Shown here: one piece after another, positions 15,698 through 23,523 of the stretch
Layout of the letters: every line of letters begins with the position of its first letter
Numbering within the stretch: position 1 is the stretch's first letter
Assembly (NCBI GenBank): GCA_000991415.1
Contig: LBRM01000011.1
Location: 38,385 to 73,826, forward strand
DNA length: 35,442 bases
DNA from: Candidatus Nomurabacteria bacterium GW2011_GWA1_36_15
GTDB taxonomy: Bacteria > Patescibacteriota > Minisyncoccia > Phycocordibacterales > UBA9973
Reading direction: 5' to 3'
Made by a program: the position numbers and the translations under genes
The notes under the pieces: model-generated
The model's input: only the letters and a program-made list of their open reading frames with translations
Databases searched by the model: none
What the model was told of the DNA's origin: nothing

Positions 15698-16923
15698 AGT
15701 TTTGATCTAAGATTTTTAAGATTTTCTAATAATTCATCGTAGAGAATGAAATTTATGTTCTTAAGTGAGGAGCCAAGCTTTCTGAAGTCTGCAAATTCTT
15801 TTTTATTGATAAATTGTTTGCTAGTACCAGCAATGATATATCCCCGAGGACGAACAACTTTAATGTCGATACCTTTCCTTTTCTTTACGTCACGGATATA
15901 GTCATCGGCATTGTGAATAATTTCATCGATATAGTTCTCAATCTGAGCGATGGCTTTAGAAATATCTAGCTTCCAGTAGTAATTATCATGGTCCTCGTCG
16001 AAACCAAGAAGAGATGTTTCACGCTTCTTTATTTCAAAGACATCTACAAAACCATATACATCAACCAAAACAAAATCAGGATAACTCACACTAATACTCA
16101 CATTCTGTTTCTCAATTGAAGTTACATAATTTGCCATAAACCGGAAAACTTTCTCGCTTAAGAACTTTTGCCAGTCATTTTCAGACATAGATTTCTTAAT
16201 CAAATTTGCTTCAAATTCTTTAATTACTTCGTCAAGAAAAATCTTATCGGTCGTAGTTTTCGTATTGTTAATAAGAGTTGCACGTCCAATTTTAACCCCC
16301 TTCCTTTTTCCTTTTAGTGAACCCTCAAAAATCTTCGGGAAAAACTTGCTAAGTGATTCAAGATCTTCTTCATTTAGTTTTTGTGCTACCTTATTTCTTC
16401 TCAACAAGGCAGCAACTTCTCCTCCTTTATATTCATCAAAATCATCGTTAGAAATTTTTATCTTTTTAGGAAATTTTGTACTCAAAAAAGAATTAACCGC
16501 TTCACGCAGTTCGTTATTGCTATCCTCATTAATTCTTCCCAGTCTAACCAATAAATTTTTTATATCTATAACGGGCAAACTAACTGTTACTGTTGTCGAA
16601 CTGTTGCGTATAGACTTTTTACCTTTACTTAGAACAACTAACCCAAGTCTCTTTCCTTTGGCAATATGAGTTTTTAACGCAGAAAGAAAAAAGGTGCCCT
16701 TCTTGCCTAAACCAAACCCGTCTTTATATAAATAAAGTCCGGATGGAAGACCCTCATATCCTTCTAAGGTGATTTTGTCTATATGTTTTGACTGTGTGCC
16801 ACGAAGAAAATAAACGGTCTTTTTTGATTTACGATATATTTCATAAACACAAAATTTGCCTTCTTTTGAGTCAAAATGTTGCTCTGGAATTTCAAGTTTT
16901 TTCTTCTTTTTCTTGGTAGCCAT
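15694..16923 (-). CDS. sduA: Shedu-like antiphage nuclease (DUF4263-type C-terminal domain)
   Basis: A 409-residue protein. The C-terminal part has the PD-(D/E)XK core of Shedu: YPDFVLVDVYGFVDVFEIKK with Asp283, Glu297 and Lys299, then ISKAIAQIENYIDEI (Gln327) and RPRGYIIAGTS. A preceding helix contains NDWQKFLSEKVFRF, the usual lead-in of this domain. The N-terminal about 240 residues begin with a run of lysines and form a mixed domain I do not recognise, likely the sensing part; Shedu proteins vary there. Shedu is a single-gene defence system with nuclease activity against phage DNA. Here two small genes overlap its end, an arrangement I do not know from described Shedu loci. It ends with TGA. 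Confidence 0.82.
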   Translation of the reverse strand: MATKKKKKKLEIPEQHFDSKEGKFCVYEIYRKSKKTVYFLRGTQSKHIDKITLEGYEGLPSGLYLYKDGFGLGKKGTFFLSALKTHIAKGKRLGLVVLSKGKKSIRNSSTTVTVSLPVIDIKNLLVRLGRINEDSNNELREAVNSFLSTKFPKKIKISNDDFDEYKGGEVAALLRRNKVAQKLNEEDLESLSKFFPKIFEGSLKGKRKGVKIGRATLINNTKTTTDKIFLDEVIKEFEANLIKKSMSENDWQKFLSEKVFRFMANYVTSIEKQNVSISVSYPDFVLVDVYGFVDVFEIKKRETSLLGFDEDHDNYYWKLDISKAIAQIENYIDEIIHNADDYIRDVKKRKGIDIKVVRPRGYIIAGTSKQFINKKEFADFRKLGSSLKNINFILYDELLENLKNLRSKL

Positions 16924-16966
16924 TACTTCCGTATACTAACAAAAAACTATCCTAAAAGGTAGTTTC

Positions 16967-18403
16967 TTAAGCAATCCGTATTTGCTTATTATTCATCACT
17001 ACCTTACTTTTTAGGCAGGTCAACAGTTCGCGCTTTTCTAATATTGTTCCACCTCGTAGGACGTGTTTTGCATAGTTCCGTATATCAACATCTGCGACTT
17101 TGACCGTTGCTTCTTTAAGCCCTAGTATCCCAACATTGAATCTCTTGTGTCGTTCAATCTCATCTTTTATCCTCTGCTTCATACCAATTTCGTCTAGATC
17201 TATTTCATCCATCAGTCCTGCTAGTTGCTCGATTAAATTTTCTTCTCGCATATAACCTGACTTGCAGTCTTTATCTTGATACCTGCAACATCCATAGTAT
17301 ACATACCTATGTATGTTGCCATTGTTCTGTTTCTTAAACTTCTCATCAGCTGTTATTCCTGATCCACATAACCCGCAAGTCATTAATTTAGTGAAAGCAA
17401 ATTCTTTGTGTTCGCTATTTCGTGTGTACTCCATCATCTGTTCCTGCACTTTATCAAAGAGTTCTTTGGTAATAATTGGGGTATGTTTACCGGTGTACCA
17501 TTGACCACCACCTTTTGGGTATTCAAAGCTACCATAATAGAAAGTATTTCTTAGAGTTATGTATATGTTACTTATACTAAACACCTTGTCGCCTTTGGTT
17601 TTGAATTTCATTTCATCTTTGAGCCAAGCGTGCAATCTTCGTCCGCTACATTTTTCGTATGCTACTTTCTCAAACATTTTCTTTATGGTTGGTGCTCGGT
17701 GTGGATCAATTTCGACGTGACATCTTTTATCTGTGTTCTTACTATTAAGGTATCCAGTCGGAGCTGTGCATGGCCAAAGTCCCATCTCGCATCTTGCCCT
17801 AAGACCTCTTTTCACATTAACTACCTTATTATCATTTTCTAATTTTGCCTGTGATCCGAGAATCATCAGTAAGAATTTCTCATTCGGACTGTTTGTAAAT
17901 TTCTGTCCATAGGTACGTATCTCATGAAGTATTCCCTGGTCCATCAAATCTACAATTCGCCCAAGGTCGCCTGCGTTCCTACTTATCCTATCCGGTGCCC
18001 AAGTAAGTATGCCGTTAAATTTCTTTTTCTTAATCTCTTCAACAATTTCATTAAAGACTGGTCGTTGCCCGGCTTCTTTTGCAGAATGTGATTCTTTCTT
18101 GATTTCTACTATCTCAAGATGATCACGTTCCGCCATTTGTAACATTTCCTTTATCTGGCTATCTATGGAAAGTATTTGAGCTTCCTCACTCTCCGTACTT
18201 TTTCTCGCATAAAGGCAGTATTTGACCTTTATGGGGGCTTGTATTTCTCTCGCCATAGCCCCAACTGGCATTTGTGTTGTTTCCATATACCTAAGGAATG
18301 ACGCAACCTCTCTTGAGAGTCTAGGAGGGGTAAGTTGGTAAGATGTTGGTAACCAACTCTCCAAAAACCCTTTATTTTCATACCTAAAAGTGGTATAATG
18401 CAT
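16967..18403 (-). CDS. Large serine recombinase (site-specific integrase/resolvase)
   Basis: Up to 478 residues. The resolvase catalytic domain begins VKYCLYARKSTESEEAQ with catalytic Ser69, continues with SIDSQIKEML, and has WAPDRISRNAGDLGRIVDLMD with the conserved Arg pair. A Recombinase domain follows (GYLNSKNTDKRCHVEIDPHRAPTIKKMF), then a zinc ribbon (CGLCGSG...CCRYQDKDC). Such enzymes cut and join DNA at att sites through a phosphoserine intermediate. The frame is open from 18403, but the first about 50 residues (HYTTFRYENKGFLESWL...) do not look like recombinase; internal ATGs at 18286, 18271 or 18256 are more likely starts. The gene is divergent from the restriction gene, with only 11 bp between the outermost ATGs. 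It is probably the mobility gene of the island. Confidence 0.92.
   Translation of the reverse strand: MHYTTFRYENKGFLESWLPTSYQLTPPRLSREVASFLRYMETTQMPVGAMAREIQAPIKVKYCLYARKSTESEEAQILSIDSQIKEMLQMAERDHLEIVEIKKESHSAKEAGQRPVFNEIVEEIKKKKFNGILTWAPDRISRNAGDLGRIVDLMDQGILHEIRTYGQKFTNSPNEKFLLMILGSQAKLENDNKVVNVKRGLRARCEMGLWPCTAPTGYLNSKNTDKRCHVEIDPHRAPTIKKMFEKVAYEKCSGRRLHAWLKDEMKFKTKGDKVFSISNIYITLRNTFYYGSFEYPKGGGQWYTGKHTPIITKELFDKVQEQMMEYTRNSEHKEFAFTKLMTCGLCGSGITADEKFKKQNNGNIHRYVYYGCCRYQDKDCKSGYMREENLIEQLAGLMDEIDLDEIGMKQRIKDEIERHKRFNVGILGLKEATVKVADVDIRNYAKHVLRGGTILEKRELLTCLKSKVVMNNKQIRIA
18371..18399 (+). promoter_or_regulatory. Promoter of the restriction-enzyme operon
   Basis: -35-like TTTATT at 18371-18376 and -10 TATAAT at 18394-18399 are spaced 17 bp apart, 15 nt before the ATG at 18415. 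The promoter lies inside the doubtful N-terminal part of the recombinase frame, which supports a later start for that gene. Confidence 0.5.
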
Positions 18404-18414
18404 TTTATAAAATT

Positions 18415-21400
18415 ATGTATAATCTTTTTACAAATTACATTCAATCCATCTCGACCAAGTTTTCGCATAGAGAAACAAGCGAAATGGGTTATCGGACAGA
18501 TTTTGAAATCCTACTGAAAGGTATTTTTGAATCAATTAATGTCAAGAGAATTGATCATGACGCAAAAGCCATACAGGGAAACAAGCCCGACTTCGTTGTG
18601 CTTAAAAATGATGTGCCTATTCTCTATGTTGAAGCAAAAGACATAGGAGTTTCTTTGGATAAAGTTGAGACTTTGGTTATACAAATTTAGTTCTTACAGA
18701 TTATGTAGAATTTCGTTTCTATAGAAACGGTCTTCGTTATGATGAGCCAATAAAAATAGCAAATTATGATATAAAAGATAGAACAATTACGCCTATTTCG
18801 AAAAATTATGAACATGTCACAAAAACACTTTTGGATTTTACGCAATCACAAAAAGAACCTATACGCTCTGGCAAGCATCTTTCAAAAATTATGGGAGGAA
18901 GAGCACAGAGAATTAGAGATAATGTACGACAATTTCTCGTTACCCAATCGGATAAAAATGCCGAGTTAGTTCGCTTGTATGAAACGTTTAAAAAACTTTT
19001 AGTTCATGATCTCACGACGGACGCATTTGCCGATATGTATGCACAGACGCTTGTTTATGGTTTATTTGTTGCTCGCTATAATGATGAGACAAAAAAAGAT
19101 TTTTCACGACAAGAAGCACGAGATTTGATACCTAAATCAAATCCACTTCTTCAACACTTTTTTGATCATATAACAGGACTAAATTTTGATAAACGACTTG
19201 AATATATTGTTAATGAATTGTGTGAAATTTTTTCTCATGCTGATGTCCAAGAACTAATGAAAGAATATTTTAAGGATGATTTGTGGGGTAAAACTCAAAA
19301 AGGTCCTGACCCGGTTATTCACTTTTATGAAGATTTTTTGAAAGAATATGATCCTAATTTACGCAAAAAAATGGGTGCTTATTATACTCCACTACCTGTG
19401 GTGCAGTTTATTGTGCGTTCTGTTGACCACTTGCTGGAAAAAGAATTTGGACTTGTTGCTGGATTGGCCGATACTTCAAAGACAACCGACGGTATCCATA
19501 AAGTTCAAATTCTTGACCCAGCTGTAGGAACAGGAACATTTATAAGTGACATAATAAGAAAAATCTACACAAGGATACTGAAAAATAAACAGGAGGGTCG
19601 TTGGCTGGCATATGTGCATAATGATTTACTTCCACGCTTACATGGTTTTGAGCTTATGATGACGCCATATACCATAGCCCATTTAAAGTTAGGAATGGCT
19701 TTTAGAAAAACAGGATTTAAGTATTTCAATCAGCGTCTTGGTATTTATCTTACAAATTCTCTTGAAGAAGGTATTACCCAAGAGGGAATGTTTACAGGAT
19801 TTGGTTTCGCTGAAAGTATCGCCGAGGAATCTAAAGAAGCGTCGGTTATAAAAAATAAAACACCAATTATGGTTGTCATCGGCAATCCACCATATAGCAT
19901 TAGTTCTTCTAATAAAGGTGAGTGGATTCAGAATCTTATTAAAGATTATAAAAATGGTCTTGGCGAGAGAAAGATTAATCTTGATGATGATTACATTAAA
20001 TTTATTCGTTTTGCTGAGCATTTTATAGAGAAAAATAAAACTGGTATTGTAGCAATGATTACTAATAACTCCTTTATTGATGGTATTACACATCGTCAGA
20101 TGAGGAAGCATTTACTTGAAACATTTGATGACATTTATATTCTTGATTTACACGGCAACTCAAAGAAAAAAGAAAAAGCACTTGACGGAGGAAAAGACGA
20201 AAATGTTTTTGATATTCAACAAGGTGTTTCAATAAATATCTTTATTCGTAAAACCAAGGATAAAAAAAATCTTGGTACTGTCTATCATTCAGAACTTTTT
20301 GGAAAGCGTGAAATAAAATTTGAAACGCTCAATGATTCTGATCTAGATAAAATAAAATGGCAAAAACTTGATTATTCTGAGCCATATTATTTTTTTGTAC
20401 CGAAAGATTTTGGTGCAAATGAAGAATACGAGAAAGGGTTTTCTATTAATGACATATTTACGGAATATAATTCCGGTATACAAACAAAAAGAGATGATCT
20501 TGCAATTTCTTTTACAAAAAATGAACAGGAGCAGAAAGTTAAAGATGTTCTCAATTTAGAAGAAGGGGAATTAAAAAATAAATATAACTTACCAGAAGAT
20601 GGTAGGGATTGGAAAATGAAATGGGCAAAAAATGATTTAACAAAAAGTTATATTATTTCTAATATTTTATACAGACCACTCGACACACGATTTACTGCTT
20701 ATACTCCAAGATCAAAAGGGTTGATTGCTTATCCAAGAGAAAAAATAAATAAATACATTGTTAATAAAGATAATATAACCCTATTAACAAGTAGGTCTAT
20801 TCCAGCAAATAGTAATTTTGACCGAGTTTTTATTACGAAAGATATATCTGATATTCATGCATCAAGCGATCAAACATACATATTCCCACTTTATTTATAT
20901 ATAGAAGATGAAACAAAAATTCCAAATCTTAAAAAAGAAATAGTTCTAGAAATAGAAAAGATCATTGGTAAGATTACACCAGAAGATATTATGAATTATA
21001 TTTATGCGACACTACACTCTCCAAATTATAGAGAAAAATACAAAGAATTTTTAAAAATAGATTTCCCAAGAGTTCCATATCCAACAAATAAAAAACAATT
21101 TGATTCTCTGGTTACACTGGGTCGGGAGTTACGAGAAATTCATTTACTTGAATCTTCAAAGGTTAGCCAATTTATTACAACGTATCCTATTGTCGGCTCT
21201 GGTACAGTCGAGAAAATTTCGTACAAAGACGGCAAAGTATATATTAATACTGAGCAGTATTTTGGTAATGTCCCAGAAATTGCTTGGAACTTTTATATCG
21301 GGGGTTACCAACCTGCTCAAAAATGGCTCAAGGATCGCAAAGATCATACACTTTCAAATTCTGACATTGAACACTATCAAAAAATCATTGTGGCTTTGGT

Positions 21401-21443
21401 GGAAACAGAGCGAATTATGAAAGAAATTAATAAAATCTTATAA
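18415..21443 (+). pseudogene. Type ISP/IIG-like restriction endonuclease-methyltransferase, frameshifted
   Basis: Two frames together make one protein of about 1000 residues. The first frame (18415-18690) holds the N-terminal nuclease: KPDFVVLKNDVPILYVEAKD with Asp59, Glu73, Lys75. It should continue into the family's usual SEQ...RYFGY segment. Instead the sequence jumps, and another frame resumes from about 18672 with FGYTNLVLTDYVEFRFYRNG, staying open to TAA at 21443. A small deletion not divisible by 3 near 18670 (some 20 bp by comparison with the family pattern I recall) explains this. The second part has the N6-adenine methyltransferase motifs DPAVGTGTF (near 19514) and NPPYS (near 19883), then a target-recognition region. 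The family helicase block is absent, so this is the shorter nuclease-methyltransferase architecture. As it stands the enzyme cannot be complete; a methylase-only product from an internal start is possible. Confidence 0.85.
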
Positions 21444-21453
21444 AAAATAATTT

Positions 21454-22056
21454 ATGGAAGATCAAGAAGGCCCTATTCAATTTAATGTAAATAAAGTTAA
21501 TTTTCACCCAGTTCTAAAAGATATAGAAAATACATTTTGGTTTTTTCTTCTTTCTATGAGGACTTTATCTGATTATGATGTGCAAAATATATTGAGAACC
21601 AAAAATAGTGTACAAGAGGGTTATCAAAGTTTTAATGAAATGTTGGATAAATTTAATGAGGCTACAGATTTACATATAGAAAAAAAGGAAAATATTGCGA
21701 CATCAAAACTGAATATTCTTAAAGAAATGATTTTTATGGGAAAGGCCATGGCAGTTCTTACCTATGACTTTTTATCGCTTTCAAGTTATAACGCGATTAT
21801 TAATAAAGATAATGAGTTTCAATTCTTGAGGCACATCAGAAATGGTGCGGCACATAACAATAAATTTAATCTAAAAGATGAAAAAGGTGATTGGAAAATT
21901 AATGAAAATGAAATTATAGGCTGGAATGGTTTAGAAATTAGCAGAAAATTACAAGATACCAAAATATTTAATGATTTCATATCAATTTTTGGTATATTTT
22001 TACTAACAAAACATTTTTCAGAAAGATTAAAAAAAATAGATAATAAGCAGAAATAA
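21454..22056 (+). CDS. HEPN-like protein in the restriction-enzyme operon
   Basis: A 200-residue, largely helical protein. FLRHIRNGAAHNN contains RNGAAH (Arg129-x4-His134), the Rx4-6H motif of HEPN domains, many of which are RNases used in toxin-antitoxin and antiviral systems. The remaining helices (LNILKEMIFMGKAMAVLTYDFLS and the C-terminal FISIFGIFLLTKHFSERLKK) fit the four-helix HEPN bundle. It starts about 10 nt after the restriction gene and is followed within 4 nt by another gene, so it belongs to that operon. It could be a backup effector triggered when the restriction module fails (inference). RNase activity is not shown, because some HEPN-like proteins with this motif are only dimerisation or scaffold proteins. 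Confidence 0.7.
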   Translation: MEDQEGPIQFNVNKVNFHPVLKDIENTFWFFLLSMRTLSDYDVQNILRTKNSVQEGYQSFNEMLDKFNEATDLHIEKKENIATSKLNILKEMIFMGKAMAVLTYDFLSLSSYNAIINKDNEFQFLRHIRNGAAHNNKFNLKDEKGDWKINENEIIGWNGLEISRKLQDTKIFNDFISIFGIFLLTKHFSERLKKIDNKQK

Positions 22057-22060
22057 TTTT

Positions 22061-22627
22061 ATGGAAAATAACAACACAATCTTTGATTTATATTTATCTG
22101 GAAAAGAAGGGAATGTTCCAGATAAAAAAGATGTTGAAGAAATAGAAAAATTACTTCCCCCATCTTTAAAATTTGAAAAGTTAGAAAAAAAATTAAAAGA
22201 AAAAGATTATGGAAGGGGTGCAAGTTGGCCAGTTTTGTTTATAGAATGGTTAAATAATGATTATTTAAGTGCTACTTTAAATTTTCTTTCTCTGGTTATA
22301 ATAGGAAAAGGTATTTTAAATCTAATAACAAATAGATCCAGGAAAATGAATTTGATTTTTTTAGGACCTAAATCAGCATCTTACATTGGTTTTTACTATA
22401 TCAATAAAAATTTCCCTGATAAAGAGTTTGCTCTTTTATCTTCGATTGAGATTGAAAGAGGGAGTTTTGCATTCCAAAAGGAGTTTGTAGTTATTTTTAC
22501 AGAAAAAAATAGTTTATATGATAATGACCCACAATTATTAGCTAATGCTGATAATTCTATTTTGGGGAAATTAATCATTATACATTTAGACTGGGAGGGA
22601 GATTTAAAATCTCTTATTATTTTTTAA
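22061..22627 (+). CDS. Hypothetical protein, third gene of the restriction operon
   Basis: A 188-residue protein of no recognised family. It has an N-terminal charged region (KKDVEEIEKLLPPSLKFEKLEKKLKEK), a hydrophobic stretch at about residues 68-90 (ATLNFLSLVIIGKGILNLIT) that may be a membrane helix or a buried core, and a beta-rich C-terminal half (KMNLIFLGPKSASYIGFYYIN, FQKEFVVIFTEKN, KLIIIHLDW). The ATG is 4 nt after the stop of the HEPN-like gene, so co-translation is likely and it may be a partner or antitoxin of that protein. Base composition is very AT-rich, like the two preceding genes. Confidence 0.65.
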   Translation: MENNNTIFDLYLSGKEGNVPDKKDVEEIEKLLPPSLKFEKLEKKLKEKDYGRGASWPVLFIEWLNNDYLSATLNFLSLVIIGKGILNLITNRSRKMNLIFLGPKSASYIGFYYINKNFPDKEFALLSSIEIERGSFAFQKEFVVIFTEKNSLYDNDPQLLANADNSILGKLIIIHLDWEGDLKSLIIF

Positions 22628-22671
22628 ACAGATATAAAATCTAGATGTTGGTAATTTTATGCCTTTTTTGC

Positions 22672-22700
22672 TTGCTTTTCACATAGAAATATGCTATACT
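22672..22700 (+). promoter_or_regulatory. Promoter TTGCTT-N17-TATACT for a candidate ncRNA
   Basis: -35 TTGCTT (22672-22677) and -10 TATACT (22695-22700) are exactly 17 bp apart. The predicted start is near 22707. No open frame begins near it; the next gene starts 220 nt later, beyond a terminator-like hairpin. Confidence 0.65.
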
Positions 22701-22706
22701 ATATAG

Positions 22707-22886
22707 GTAAGTTCTTGAATAAGTTAATAAAAACAACCAAACATTAATCGTCGAAAATTAATCAAAAAAATGCACTACAAAAGTATGTCATTTTCGACTT
22801 ACGCTAAACATATTGAAATCTAACGAATTCAAGAAAAACTATTTGAATACAAAAAGCGGGGGCCGAGAAGGGCTTTCGCTTTTTGT
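22707..22886 (+). ncRNA. Candidate structured non-coding RNA
   Basis: Downstream of a good promoter, about 180 nt without a plausible gene fold as follows. A closing stem pairs TTCTTGAAT (22712-22720) with ATTCAAGAA (22827-22835), 9 bp. Inside it GTCGAAAAT (22750-22758) pairs with ATTTTCGAC (22790-22798), 9 bp, with a TAC/GTA mini-hairpin at its tip. A 3' terminator-like hairpin pairs ACAAAAAGCG (22849-22858) with CGCTTTTTGT (22877-22886) around a G-rich loop. Perfect 9- and 10-bp stems in nested order argue for a real RNA. It could be an independent small RNA or an attenuator leader for the DNA-binding protein gene at 22929. Confidence 0.5.
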
Positions 22887-22928
22887 TCTTTATGGTCGAT
22901 ATTATTAACAACTAATTGTTTAAATCGA

Positions 22929-23135
22929 ATGGCTAAATACAATAGAAATTCGGGTAAATCTTGGGATGACAAGCAAGTAAATCAACTTGAAAAGTTGGCG
23001 AAAAAGAATACGCCAACCAGAGTTATTGGGCTTATCATGGGAAGAACACCCGATGCGATTTATAAAAAGGCAAGTCAGGAAAAAATTGGGCTAGATCCAA
23101 CCAACCAGAGTCCTTATAATCGCAGAAGAAAATAG
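22929..23135 (+). CDS. Small Myb/homeodomain-like DNA-binding protein
   Basis: A 68-residue basic protein. WDDKQVNQLEKLAKKNTPTR is followed by VIGLIMGRTPDAIYKKASQE: this is a compact three-helix unit of the SANT/Myb or GcrA-like type, with the recognition helix in GRTPDAIYKKA. Similar short proteins (NSGKSW...NTPTRVIGLIMGRTPDAI) are scattered in many bacteria, often beside mobile elements. It probably binds DNA as a regulator; no target is known. It follows the candidate ncRNA and precedes a strong terminator, so both may form one transcription unit. It ends with a basic tail NRRRK. Confidence 0.75.
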   Translation: MAKYNRNSGKSWDDKQVNQLEKLAKKNTPTRVIGLIMGRTPDAIYKKASQEKIGLDPTNQSPYNRRRK

Positions 23136-23248
23136 GTGCCTTAGAAAAGTTGTCAAAGTAAATAGAGCTTGAGTTCTTGATACGATATTCGGATCGCAGA
23201 TACTTCAGGCTTGCACGCACAATGGCGATTGAAATGATACACCTTCTC

Positions 23249-23280
23249 ATAAAAGCTCTTCAAAAATGAAGAGCTTTTAT
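23249..23280 (+). terminator. Intrinsic terminator after the small DNA-binding protein
   Basis: A perfect 13-bp stem ATAAAAGCTCTTC/GAAGAGCTTTTAT around a 6-nt loop, with the T-rich side at its 3' end. It separates the DNA-binding protein unit from the structured leader that follows. It is symmetric, so it can act on both strands. Confidence 0.75.
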
Positions 23281-23324
23281 GTTGATAGCTAGACTATAAA
23301 AATAATTGCAAAAATTGCTTAATT

Positions 23325-23353
23325 TTGATATGTTTACTAAGTAAAACTAAATA
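23325..23353 (+). promoter_or_regulatory. Promoter TTGATA-N17-TAAATA for the structured leader
   Basis: -35-like TTGATA at 23325-23330 and -10-like TAAATA at 23348-23353, spacing 17 bp. Transcription would start near 23360, giving a leader of about 165 nt before the nuclease ATG at 23524. Confidence 0.45.
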
Positions 23354-23383
23354 TGAATGACCTAAACTAGATTTATTTAGCAT

Positions 23384-23514
23384 GGTCTAAAGACCCTTAG
23401 AAGATACTGAACCCCGCGTTCAGCAACTCTTCTAAGGGCTGTATCAGGAAACTGATATGGGGTCGCAAGACCTAGCTGGCACGGGGTTTAGTGTTTTAAC
23501 TAGCCTCACGCCAG
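23384..23514 (+). ncRNA. Highly structured leader RNA, candidate riboswitch or ribozyme-like element
   Basis: P1: CCCTTAGAAGA (23394-23404) pairs perfectly over 11 bp with 23428-23438. Inside P1, P2: CTGAAC/GTTCAG (23407-23412/23418-23423). Then P3: TATCAG-GAAA-CTGATA (23442-23457), closed by a GNRA tetraloop, and P4: GGTC-GCAA-GACC (23461-23472), again a GNRA tetraloop. The P2 loop (CCCG, 23413-23416) can pair with CGGG (23482-23485) as a pseudoknot, extendable to 7 bp. CTGGC (23476-23480) pairs with GCCAG (23510-23514), which overlaps the AGGA ribosome-binding site of the next gene. An alternative hairpin (23485-23505) competes with the pseudoknot, a two-state layout typical of riboswitches. 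I cannot match it to a family I know. Confidence 0.7.
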
Positions 23515-23523
23515 GAAAACCCT

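Noticed and set aside
18229-18468. 79-codon minus-strand frame at the recombinase start
   Set aside because: It overlaps the recombinase N-terminus and the divergent promoter in another frame, with no recognisable protein.
23384-23514. Known ribozyme or intron (HDV-like, twister, group I intron)
   Set aside because: The conserved cores of these classes as I know them are not present; the layout fits a leader structure better.
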